Source: JACCVL01 sp963695375
GTDB lineage: Bacteria > Actinomycetota > Actinomycetes > Propionibacteriales > Nocardioidaceae
Direction of reading: 5' to 3'
NCBI GenBank assembly: GCA_963695375.1
Contig: OY968767.1
Location: 2,232,001-2,296,000, forward strand
DNA length: 64,000 nucleotides
Shown here: one piece after another, positions 51,889-59,734 of the stretch
Layout of the letters: each line of letters opens with the position of its first letter
Position numbering within the stretch: the first letter of the stretch is position 1
Notes under the pieces: model-generated
Seen by the model: only the letters and a program-made list of their open reading frames with translations
Databases searched by the model: none
Told to the model about the DNA's origin: nothing
Position numbers and translations under genes: made by a program

Positions 51889-51952
51889 CTGACATGGTGA
51901 ACGGCACTCGGCGGTCCGGACGGACCGGCGCGGACCTTCGAGGACGAGGCGG

Positions 51953-52975
51953 ATGAGTTCAGGATCCCTGCCGCGCTACATCGCGCAACGGTTGCTGCTG
52001 ATCATCCCCATGGTGTGGGTGCTGCTGACCTTCGTCTTCATCCTCTTGCGGGTGGCGCCGGGAGACCCGGTCACGGCCGCGCTCGGGGACCGGCTCAGCC
52101 AGGAGGCGCAGGACCAGCGCCGCGCGGCGCTCGGCCTGGACCGGCCGCTGATCCAGCAGTACCTCGAATACCTCGCCGACGTCGCCCGGCTGGACTTCGG
52201 CAGCACGATCTCCGACAACATCCCCGTCACCGACATCGTGCGGGACAACGGTGGTGCCACCCTGACGCTCACCGTCGCCGCGCTCGGCTTCGCGCTGCTG
52301 GTCGGAGTGCCGCTGGGAGCGCTGGCCGGCCGGCGGCGAGACAGCGTCGGTGACGTCGGCATCCGGGTCTTCGGCATCGTCACCTACGCGGCGCCGGTGT
52401 TCTTCGTGGGGCTGCTCGCCCAGCTGCTTTTCGCGGTCAAGCTCGGCTGGTTCCCGACCTCCGACATCGCCACCCCCGTGACCAAGTTCCAGGTGCAGAC
52501 GCGGACCCACATCCTGCTCATCGACGCCGTCATCGCCGGGGACACCGAGGCGATCACCGACATCCTGCACCACCTGGTGCTGCCCGCGGTGACCCTCGGG
52601 CTGCTGCTCACCGGGGTCTTCATCCGGCTGGTACGGGTGAACATGCTGCAGTCGCTGAAGGGCGACTACGTCGAGGCGGCGCGGGCACGGGGGATCCGGG
52701 AACGCCGGGTGGTGTCGGCGTACGCGTTCCGCAACGCGATGGTCCCCTTCGTCACCGTGCTGGGTCTGCAGGTGGCACTGCTGCTGGCCGGCGCGCTGCT
52801 CACCGAGTCGACGTTCAACTGGCCCGGGCTGGGGCTGCAGCTGCTGGAGTACATCAACGCGCGCGACTACATCGCGGTGCAGGGGATCATCACCCTGTTC
52901 GCGGTGGTGGTGGTGCTGGCCAGCCTGCTGGTGGACATCGTCAACGCGCTCATCGACCCGAGGATCCGGTACTGA
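51953..52975 (+). CDS. Peptide ABC transporter permease (DppB-like)
   Basis: The 340-residue membrane protein has the DppB pattern: N-terminal PRYIAQRLLLIIPMVWVLLTFVFILLRVAPGDP, an extracytoplasmic loop with YLADVARLDFGSTI, then the ABC permease domain with EAA loop YVEAARARGIRERRVVSAYAFRNAMVPFVT (about 228-257) and TFNWPGLG. It forms half of the translocation channel. ATG 51953 lies after a GAGGCGG ribosome site. Its stop overlaps the next start (TGATG). Confidence 0.94.
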   Translation: MSSGSLPRYIAQRLLLIIPMVWVLLTFVFILLRVAPGDPVTAALGDRLSQEAQDQRRAALGLDRPLIQQYLEYLADVARLDFGSTISDNIPVTDIVRDNGGATLTLTVAALGFALLVGVPLGALAGRRRDSVGDVGIRVFGIVTYAAPVFFVGLLAQLLFAVKLGWFPTSDIATPVTKFQVQTRTHILLIDAVIAGDTEAITDILHHLVLPAVTLGLLLTGVFIRLVRVNMLQSLKGDYVEAARARGIRERRVVSAYAFRNAMVPFVTVLGLQVALLLAGALLTESTFNWPGLGLQLLEYINARDYIAVQGIITLFAVVVVLASLLVDIVNALIDPRIRY

Positions 52976-53985
52976 TGGCCGCCACCCTGGACGCCCGCCC
53001 CGGTCCCGCGGAGCCGAGCCGGCCCAACCTCGCCCGCCGGCTGGTGACCCCGCTCACCCACACCACCGGTGTGGCCCGGTGGATCCTCGTCGTCGGGCTG
53101 GTAATCGTCGGCGTCTTCGTCGTGATGGCGATCTTCGCGCCGTGGATCGCTCCCTACGAGTTCGCCCAGAAGAGTGCGGACGGACAGGGCTTCGAGAAGA
53201 TGGCGGCGCCCTCCGGCGCGCACTGGATGGGCACCAGCGACCAGTTCTACGACGTCTACTCGCGGGTCGTCTGGGGCAGCCGGACGGCGATCAAGGTGGT
53301 GTTGCTCTCGCTCGCGGCGTCGATCGTGATCGGCGTTCCACTGGGCCTGATCAGCGGCTACATCGGCGGCTGGGTGGACCGAGTGCTGCTGCTGGTGACC
53401 GACGCGCTGTTCGCCTTCCCGCCGCTGTTGCTGGCGATCGTGATGGCCTTCCTGCTGGCCGACGTGCTGGGAGGGACCTGGTTCGGTGACCTGCTCGGGG
53501 TGGGCGTGACCGCCGCGGCGCTGTCGCTGACGGTGATCTACATCCCGCAGTACTTCCGGGTGGTCCGGAACACCACGGTCAGCGCGCGCGAGGCGACCTA
53601 CGTCGAGGCGGCCCGAGCGATCGGCGCCCGCCGAGGGACCGTGATGCGCAAGTACCTGTTCCCGAACGTCGTCCAGAGCGTGCCCGTGATCGGGACGCTG
53701 AACGCCGCCGACGCCATGCTGACGCTCGCCGGCCTCGGCTTCATCGGGCTCGGCATCCAGCCGCAGGAGGCGGCGGAGTGGGGATACGACCTGAACCGAG
53801 CACTGGACGACACCTCCGCCGGCATCTGGTGGACCGGCCTGTTCCCGGGCCTCGCGATCGTGCTGCTGGTCACCGGCCTGACCCTGGTGGGCGAGGGACT
53901 GAACGAGACCATCAACCCGACGTTGCGCCGCCGGAAGCTGGTTCCGGTCGTGCTTCCGAAGCGGCATCAGGGGGAGCGGGCATGA
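52975..53985 (+). CDS. Peptide ABC transporter permease (DppC-like)
   Basis: The 336-residue protein has a cytosolic N-terminus, a first membrane segment (WILVVGLVIVGVFVVMAIFAPWIAPYEF), HWMGTSDQFYDVYSRVVWGSRTAIKV (the DppC entry motif H-x-x-G-T-D/S-x-x-x-D), and an EAA loop YVEAARAIGARRGTVMRKYLFPNVVQSV (about 210-237). The tail SAGIWWTGLFPGLAIVL is typical. It is co-translated with the DppB-like and DppD-like genes through 1- and 4-nt overlaps. Confidence 0.94.
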   Translation: MAATLDARPGPAEPSRPNLARRLVTPLTHTTGVARWILVVGLVIVGVFVVMAIFAPWIAPYEFAQKSADGQGFEKMAAPSGAHWMGTSDQFYDVYSRVVWGSRTAIKVVLLSLAASIVIGVPLGLISGYIGGWVDRVLLLVTDALFAFPPLLLAIVMAFLLADVLGGTWFGDLLGVGVTAAALSLTVIYIPQYFRVVRNTTVSAREATYVEAARAIGARRGTVMRKYLFPNVVQSVPVIGTLNAADAMLTLAGLGFIGLGIQPQEAAEWGYDLNRALDDTSAGIWWTGLFPGLAIVLLVTGLTLVGEGLNETINPTLRRRKLVPVVLPKRHQGERA

Positions 53986-55016
53986 GCCAGCAGCCGACCG
54001 AGCCCGTGATCTCCGCCCGCGACCTGCGGATCTGGTACGGCACCGAGCGGGGCCCGGTCCGGGCCGTCGACGGGGTCTCGTTCGAGCTGCGGGCCGGCGA
54101 GACGCTGGGCCTGGTGGGGGAGTCGGGCTGCGGCAAGTCGACCCTCGGCCGTGGCCTGCTGGGCCTGCTGCCCGAAGGCTCGAAGATGGACGGGACGCTG
54201 CGCTACAAGGGCAACGACGTGCTGGCGATGAGCACCCGGGAGCGCAACGCCCTGCGCGGCACCGACCTGGCGATGATCTTCCAGGAACCGCTGACCCGGT
54301 TGAACCCGTTGATGCGGATCAGCGAGCACTTCGAGGAGGCGCTGACCGCGCACGAGCCGGACCTGGGCAAGGACGAATTGCGCCGCCGGGCGCTGGCCGT
54401 GCTCCGCACCATCGGGATCGCGCCGACGCGCTACAAGTCCTATCCGCACGAGTTCTCCGGCGGCATGCGGCAGCGGCTGATGATCGCCCTGGCGCTGGCA
54501 CTGCGGCCGGCGTTCATCGTCGCCGACGAGCCGACCACAGCGCTGGACGTGCTGGTGGAGGCGCAGATCATCCGAATCCTGCACGACCTGCGGCAGGAGA
54601 TCGACACCTCGCTGCTGCTGATCACCCACAACCTGGGGATCGTCGCCGAGGCCTGTGACCGGGTCGCGGTGATGTACGCCGGTGAGATCGTCGAGATCGG
54701 GGCGGCGCACGAGGTGTTCAGTCGGCCGCAGCACCCCTACACCCGAGAGCTGCTGCGCTCGACCATCTCCCTGTCCACCACCGGGCTGAACTTCATCCCG
54801 GGAGCGCCGCCGGACCTCGTCGAGCCACCGAGCGGCTGCCACTTCCATCCTCGCTGCCCGGACGCGATGCAGGTCTGCCCGGAGCGGGAGGTGCCGGTGG
54901 TCGAGTCCGCCGACGGTGGCCGGGTGGCCTGCTGGCTGCACGCGCGCGCGGACATCCCGCCCGGCGCGGATGCCCCACTGGCCCGAGAGGAGATCAGCGA
55001 TGCCGACGAAGCCTGA
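53982..55016 (+). CDS. Peptide ABC transporter ATPase (DppD-like)
   Basis: The 344-residue ATPase has Walker A GESGCGKST (about 45-53), Q-loop MIFQEPLTRLNPLMRI, signature FSGGMRQRLMIALALALRPAFIVADEPTTALDV (about 166-198) and an H-loop ITHNLGIVAEACDRVAVMYAGEIVE. The oligopeptide-type C-terminal region has the cysteine motif GCHFHPRCPDAMQVC. It energises the importer together with the following ATPase, with which it overlaps by 17 nt. Confidence 0.94.
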   Translation: MSQQPTEPVISARDLRIWYGTERGPVRAVDGVSFELRAGETLGLVGESGCGKSTLGRGLLGLLPEGSKMDGTLRYKGNDVLAMSTRERNALRGTDLAMIFQEPLTRLNPLMRISEHFEEALTAHEPDLGKDELRRRALAVLRTIGIAPTRYKSYPHEFSGGMRQRLMIALALALRPAFIVADEPTTALDVLVEAQIIRILHDLRQEIDTSLLLITHNLGIVAEACDRVAVMYAGEIVEIGAAHEVFSRPQHPYTRELLRSTISLSTTGLNFIPGAPPDLVEPPSGCHFHPRCPDAMQVCPEREVPVVESADGGRVACWLHARADIPPGADAPLAREEISDADEA

Positions 55017-56299
55017 CACCGGGACCGACGTCGCGAGCGAGGCGGCCACGCTGATCGACGTCGACGCGCTGGAGGTGCACTTCCAGCTGCAGGGCAGCGC
55101 GCTGGCGCGCCTGTTCGGTCGCGACACCGGACGGGTGCACGCAGTCGACGGGGTCGACCTCCAGCTGCGTCAGGGGGAGGTGGTCGGGCTCGTCGGGGAG
55201 TCCGGTAGCGGCAAGACCACCCTCGGGCGGGCGCTGATCGGGCTGGTGCAGCCGACCGGCGGCCAGATCCGGTACGGCGGCAAGGACATCACCCGGCTGC
55301 GGGAGCGCGAGCTGCGTGCGCTGCGCACCGACCTGCAGATGGTGTTCCAGGACCCGAACGCGGCGCTCAACCCGGCGATGACGATCGTGGAGCAGGTCGG
55401 CCACCCGCTGACCATCCACGGCCTCGCCAAGGGGCGTGACCAGGTGCGGGCCAAGGTGTCCGAGGCGCTGGAGCGGGTCGGGCTGGCGCCGGTGGAGCGG
55501 TTCCTGGACAAGCTGCCGTCGGACCTGTCCGGCGGGCAGAAGCAGCGCGCGGTGATCGCTCGGGCCATCATCACCGGCCCGCGGCTGCTGGTGGCCGACG
55601 AGCCGATCTCGATGCTGGACATGAGCGTGCGGGCCAAGATCCTGCAGCTGATGCTCGACCTGAAGACGCGACCTGGGTCTGACCTACGTCTACATCACGC
55701 ACGACCTCGCCAGCGCGAAGTTCTTCTGCGACCGGGTGGCGATCATGTATCTCGGCCGGGTGGTCGAGATCGGGCGGACCGAGGAGATCTTCGCCGACCC
55801 GAAGCACCCCTACACCAAGGCGCTGCTGTCGGCGATCCCCGATCCGGACCCCGAACGGTCGCTGCCTCGCGAGCTGCCGCGCGGGGAGATCCCGGACGCA
55901 GCTCGGCCGCCGGCCGGCTGCGCCTTCCACCCGCGCTGCCCGCGCGCCTTCGAGGACTGCGGCTGGGAGGCGAAGGACCTGCTCACGCTGCTGGAAGAGC
56001 ACTGGGCGCGGGTGGGCGTGGACGACTACGACGCCGAGCGCGGCGTGGTCGGGGACGTGGACCAGCTGGCGGAGTCCGGGTCCACGGCCGTGCTGAAGCC
56101 CGGCGGCGGGAGCAGCGTCGCCGATGTTCGCGCGCTGCTGGATCGGCTGCGGTCCGACACCGGGGACGACCCGTTCTGGCGTGGCGTGGCGAGCATCGAC
56201 GAGGCCGAGAACGGCGTCGTGATCCGGTTCAACGGCGGCAGGGACCCGGTGCTGCAGCCGGCCGACGGCGTCGAGGTGGCCTGCCACCTGTTCGACTGA
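55000..56299 (+). pseudogene. Peptide ABC transporter ATPase (DppF-like), interrupted by a +1 frameshift near 55672
   Basis: The reading starts at ATG 55000 after AGGAGAT. Frame 1 gives a normal DppF N-terminus: Walker A GESGSGKTT (about 65-73), Q-loop MVFQDPNAALNP, signature LSGGQKQRA and Walker B LLVADEPISMLDMSV. After residue R224 (codon 55669-55671) the sequence becomes nonsense in that frame, while frame 2 from 55673 continues exactly as expected with LGLTYVYITHDLA, the H-loop, and GCAFHPRCP. One extra C at 55672/55673 explains this. The repaired protein would be 432 residues, about 100 longer than usual at the C-terminus. It is either a real mutation or an assembly error. Frame 1 stays open to 56373, so the break is easily overlooked. 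Confidence 0.88.
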
Positions 56300-56312
56300 G
56301 GGCGCCGGTGGG

Positions 56313-56534
56313 TCAGCCGCGGTCGGCGTTGGCCCGCTCGTCGCAGCCGATCCGCGGGTCGACGCCGGTGTAGTTCAGCGGACCGACCACCACGGTGGCG
56401 ATCGTGGTGCCGAAGCGGGCGCAGTCCCTGCGCTCGTTCCAGTCACCGGTGGTGAAGTAGTCCTCCTGGAACGCCGCCACGGCCCCGATCACGAGCCAGC
56501 AGGTGACGAGGACCGACCCGATGCGTGCGCCCAC
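56313..56534 (-). CDS. Small membrane protein, 73 residues
   Basis: GTG 56534 gives a protein with one hydrophobic segment (IGSVLVTCWLVIGAVAAFQEDYF) followed by an extracytoplasmic domain with two cysteines (RRDCARFG and RIGCDER), which could form a disulfide. No family is recognised. Its 5' part overlaps the end of the RecB-like gene by 46 nt in another frame, so it is probably the last gene of that operon. Confidence 0.55.
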   Translation of the reverse strand: MGARIGSVLVTCWLVIGAVAAFQEDYFTTGDWNERRDCARFGTTIATVVVGPLNYTGVDPRIGCDERANADRG

Positions 56535-57451
56535 CCGTGCACCCCTTCGTCGACGTCGCTGGTCGGACCAGCCTGGCACGTGCGCGGCTCCGGTGCAGTC
56601 ACCGCGGCCGGCCGGGCCGGCAGGGGTGGCGGGGTGCCGCCGTACGCCGGACAGAGCGCCTGGTGGGCGCACCAGCCGCACAGCGCCGAGGGTCGCGGGC
56701 GCCAGTCCCCGGTCTGCGTGGCCCGGGCGATCGCCGCCCAGAGTGCCTCGACCTTGCGCTGGGTCGCGAGCAGGTCGGCCTCGTCGGGGACGTAGGAGAC
56801 GACCTCCCGGTTGCCCAGGTAGACCAGCTGCAACAGGCTCGGGAGCACCCCGCGGGTGCGCCAGAGGACCAGCGCGTAGAACTTCATCTGGAACAGCGCC
56901 TTGCCCTCGAACAGCTCCGACGGCGACCGGCCGGTCTTGTAGTCCACGATCCGGATCTCGCCGGTCCGCGCGACGTCGACCCGGTCGACGATGCCGCGCA
57001 GCAGCAGCCGTGACTCCAGCAGGTGCTCGACCTTCAGCTCGCGCTCAGCGGGCTCCAGGCGGGTCGGGTCCTCCAGCGTGAACCACCCGGCGAGCAGGTC
57101 TCGGCACTGGGCCAGGAACTCGGCCCGGTCCACCGGCACCGGAGCACCCTCGACCGGCTCGAACAGCGCGCCAGCCTGTGGCTCGGCCGCCAACAGGTCG
57201 GCCAGAGCCGGCTCGAGCAGTGCCGCGGCCTCCGCCGGCACCCGGCGTGGGGCCGGGAGGTCGAACACGCGCTCCAGGACCGCGTGCACCAGCGTGCCGC
57301 GGAACGCCGCCGCGTCGTGCGGCTCCGGCAACCGGTCGATGGTGCGGAAGCGGTACAGCAGCGGGCAGCTCATGAAGTCGGCGGCCCGCGACGGTGACAG
57401 GCTGCCGTCGTACGCGACCGGCGGCGGCACCGTCTGCAGGTCCGGGGTCAT
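56489..57451 (-). CDS. RecB-family (PD-(D/E)XK) exonuclease with Fe-S cluster motif
   Basis: The 320-residue single-domain nuclease resembles the C-terminal domain of RecB/AddB and Cas4. SPSRAADFMSCPLLYRFRTIDR (first cysteine, about 28), FRGTLVHAVLERVF (histidine), GIVDRVDV ... IRIVDYKTGRSP (the D-x-K catalytic core) and QMKFYALVLWRTRG follow. The C-terminal CGWCAHQALCP has three more cysteines, completing a 4-Cys iron-sulfur motif. It likely processes DNA ends in repair. ATG 57451 is preceded six bases upstream by TAGGGT. Its position before trmI and mpa agrees with Rv2119 in M. tuberculosis. Confidence 0.88.
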   Translation of the reverse strand: MTPDLQTVPPPVAYDGSLSPSRAADFMSCPLLYRFRTIDRLPEPHDAAAFRGTLVHAVLERVFDLPAPRRVPAEAAALLEPALADLLAAEPQAGALFEPVEGAPVPVDRAEFLAQCRDLLAGWFTLEDPTRLEPAERELKVEHLLESRLLLRGIVDRVDVARTGEIRIVDYKTGRSPSELFEGKALFQMKFYALVLWRTRGVLPSLLQLVYLGNREVVSYVPDEADLLATQRKVEALWAAIARATQTGDWRPRPSALCGWCAHQALCPAYGGTPPPLPARPAAVTAPEPRTCQAGPTSDVDEGVHGWAHASGRSSSPAGS

Positions 57452-57457
57452 GCCAGC

Positions 57458-57463
57458 ACCCTA
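57458..57463 (-). promoter_or_regulatory. -10 box of the RecB-like gene
   Basis: TAGGGT on the minus strand followed by GCTGGC and the ATG. Confidence 0.55.
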
Positions 57464-57517
57464 GGAGCGAGCACCGACGGTGCGGGCCGGTCGACACGCC
57501 CGCGCAACCCCACCGGC

Positions 57518-57523
57518 TAGCGT
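57518..57523 (+). promoter_or_regulatory. -10 box of the M50 protease gene
   Basis: TAGCGT followed by TGCGTC and GTG 57530. Confidence 0.55.
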
Positions 57524-57529
57524 TGCGTC

Positions 57530-58684
57530 GTGGATCGCGACGGCCGACAGCCCGACCGGGGACCCGGTGGGGCGGGTCGCCCGGCGGGTGTGGTGCGCCT
57601 GGGCACGGTGGCCGGGATCGCGGTGCAGGTCCGGTCGTCGTGGTTCCTCGTGGCGGGCATCATCGCCGTCCTGGTCGCACCCCGCATCGACGCGGTCGTC
57701 CCGGGCCTGGGCAACCTGGTCTACGTCGCCGGACTGGTGTTCGCCGTGCTGCTGTACCTGTCGGTGCTGCTGCACGAGGTGTCGCACGCCGTCGCCGCCC
57801 GGGCGTTCGGCATGAACGTGCTCTCGGTGGAGCTGCACTTCCTCGGCGGGGTCACCGAGATCGAGGAGGAGGCGACCACGGCCGGCCGGGAGGCGGTGAT
57901 CGCCGTGGTCGGCCCGCTGACGTCCCTTGCGCTGGGCTTCGCGGCCTGGGCGCTGGTCCCGGTGGCGCCGGACGGCCTGCTGCGGTTCGGCCTGCAGGGC
58001 CTGGCCGGCGCCAACATCGTGATCGGCGTGCTCAACCTGATGCCGGGTCTGCCGCTGGACGGCGGCCGGGTGCTGCGGGCGGCGGTGTGGGGCGCCACCG
58101 GTCGCCCGCTGACCGGCAGCATCGTGGCCGGATGGGCCGGCCGGCTGCTCGCGATCACCGCGCTGACCTACCCGTTCGTCGTGGCCGCCGTGCTGGCGTC
58201 GTCACCGCAGGTCATCGACATGGTGTTCGCAGTGGTGATCGCCGCCTTCTTGTGGGCGGGGGCGTCCCAGGCGATCGCCACCGCGAAGCTGCGCGAGCGC
58301 TTCCCCGGGCTGCAGGCTCGCGGTTTGGCCAGACGGGCGCTGGCGGTGCGGTCCGACGTGCCGCTCGGCGAGGCGGTCCGGCGGGCGCAGCTGGAGGAGG
58401 CGGGCGGCCTGGTGGTCGTCGACGGCGACGGACGGCCGCTCGGAGTCGTCAACGAGAAGGCGGTGCTCGCGACGCCCGCGGAGCGGCGGCCGTGGGTGCT
58501 CACCGGGGACCTGGCGCGCAGCGTCGAGCCCGGGCTGCTGCTGCCGGCAGACCTGCGCGGGGAGGAGCTGATCCGGGCGATGCAGCGCACCCCCGCCTCG
58601 GAGTACGTGCTCGTCGAGCGCGACGGGGCGGTCTACGGGCTGCTGACCACCGCGGACGTGGACCGTGCCGTCAGCCCCCGCTGA
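57530..58684 (+). CDS. M50-family (site-2) membrane metalloprotease with CBS domains
   Basis: The 384-residue protein has several membrane segments with the zinc motif HEVSHA (about 82-87) and the second metal/substrate motif LMPGLPLDGGRVLRA (about 169-183), as in SpoIVFB/Rip3-type proteases. Two C-terminal CBS-type repeats follow (LGEAVRRAQLEEAGGLVVVDGDGRPLGVVN and ELIRAMQRTPASEYVLVERDGAVYGLLTTADV), which may sense adenine nucleotides. It would cut transmembrane substrates such as anti-sigma factors. The substrate is unknown. Divergent from the RecB-like gene. Confidence 0.93.
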   Translation: MDRDGRQPDRGPGGAGRPAGVVRLGTVAGIAVQVRSSWFLVAGIIAVLVAPRIDAVVPGLGNLVYVAGLVFAVLLYLSVLLHEVSHAVAARAFGMNVLSVELHFLGGVTEIEEEATTAGREAVIAVVGPLTSLALGFAAWALVPVAPDGLLRFGLQGLAGANIVIGVLNLMPGLPLDGGRVLRAAVWGATGRPLTGSIVAGWAGRLLAITALTYPFVVAAVLASSPQVIDMVFAVVIAAFLWAGASQAIATAKLRERFPGLQARGLARRALAVRSDVPLGEAVRRAQLEEAGGLVVVDGDGRPLGVVNEKAVLATPAERRPWVLTGDLARSVEPGLLLPADLRGEELIRAMQRTPASEYVLVERDGAVYGLLTTADVDRAVSPR

Positions 58685-58691
58685 GCGTCCG

Positions 58692-58697
58692 TACCCT
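58692..58697 (+). promoter_or_regulatory. -10 box of trmI
   Basis: TACCCT followed by eight bases and ATG 58706, 7 bp after the protease stop. Confidence 0.5.
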
Positions 58698-58705
58698 TGC
58701 CGCCC

Positions 58706-59659
58706 ATGACCGACCAGGCCTGGGCGGGGGTGCGGCATGGTCCGCTGACCGCCGGCGAGTGGGTCCGGCTCACCGACGCCAAGGGCCGGCGACACAGCGT
58801 TCGGCTGGCGCCGGGGGAGCAGTTCTTCACCAACAAGGGAGCGATCGAGCACGACGCGCTGATCGGTGGCCCCGAGGGGGTCGTGGTCACCTCGTCCGGG
58901 GGCGCCCGGTATCTCGCCTTCCGGCCGCTGTTGGGCGAGTTTGTGGTGTCCATGCCACGAGGTGCCGCGGTCGTCTACCCCAAGGATGCCAGCCAGATCG
59001 TCTCGTCCGCCGACGTCTTCCCGGGAGCGCACGTGGTCGAGGCCGGTGCCGGCTCTGGCGCGCTGACCGCGCACCTGCTGCGTGCGGTCGGCCCCGGGGG
59101 AATCGTCTCGTCGTACGAGCGGCGACAGGACTTCGCCGACGTCGCCACCCGTAACCTGGACACCTTCTTCGGCGGGCCGCACCCCGCCTGGCGGCTCACC
59201 GTCGGGGACCTGGCCGAACTGTTGCCCGGCTCGGCCGACCACGACGTCGACCGGGTCGTGCTCGACATGCTGTCGCCGTGGGAGTGCGTGGACGCCGCCG
59301 CCGACGCCCTGACTCCCGGTGGCATCGTCTGTGCCTACCTCGCCACGACCACCCAGCTGAGCCGGATGGCGGAGACCCTGCGCGCGCACGGCGCCTTCAC
59401 CGAGCCGGTCGCCTGGGAGAGCCTGGTGCGGCCGTGGCACCTGGAAGGCCTCGCCGTCCGGCCCCAGCACTCGATGGTCGGGCACACCGGCTTCCTGCTC
59501 ACCGCCCGCCGGATGGCGCCCGGCCACACTCCGCCGGTGCGCAAGCGGCGACCCGCCCCGGGGGCCTACGGACCCGACTACACCGGGCCGCGGCCGGCGG
59601 GGTTCATGGACCGTTCGGCGGGCACCGATGACGATCCGGTCACACCCTCCACGCCGTAG
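58706..59659 (+). CDS. trmI: tRNA (adenine-58-N1)-methyltransferase TrmI
   Basis: The 317-residue methyltransferase has the N-terminal beta-barrel (TAGEWVRLTDAKGRRHSVRLAPGE, GAIEHDALIGGPEG) and a Rossmann domain with motif I VVEAGAGSGALTAHLLRAVG (about 107-126), SYERRQDFADVATRNL, and the catalytic VVLDMLSPWE segment (about 169-178). It methylates A58 in the tRNA T-loop as a homotetramer. The C-terminal tail is proline- and arginine-rich and longer than in M. tuberculosis Rv2118c. It stands directly upstream of mpa, as in other proteasome-bearing actinobacteria. Confidence 0.94.
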   Translation: MTDQAWAGVRHGPLTAGEWVRLTDAKGRRHSVRLAPGEQFFTNKGAIEHDALIGGPEGVVVTSSGGARYLAFRPLLGEFVVSMPRGAAVVYPKDASQIVSSADVFPGAHVVEAGAGSGALTAHLLRAVGPGGIVSSYERRQDFADVATRNLDTFFGGPHPAWRLTVGDLAELLPGSADHDVDRVVLDMLSPWECVDAAADALTPGGIVCAYLATTTQLSRMAETLRAHGAFTEPVAWESLVRPWHLEGLAVRPQHSMVGHTGFLLTARRMAPGHTPPVRKRRPAPGAYGPDYTGPRPAGFMDRSAGTDDDPVTPSTP

Positions 59660-59734
59660 GTGCGGGGTGCAGCCACCTGGGCGAACAGCGAGGTATGGTC
59701 GCGAACGTCGCCGTACCTGACGGAGGTGATCGCC

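Noticed and set aside
55000..56373. Continuous frame-1 reading of the DppF-like gene
   Set aside because: After residue 224 the translation is R/G/D-rich shadow sequence with no ABC features, while frame 2 gives the true C-terminus.
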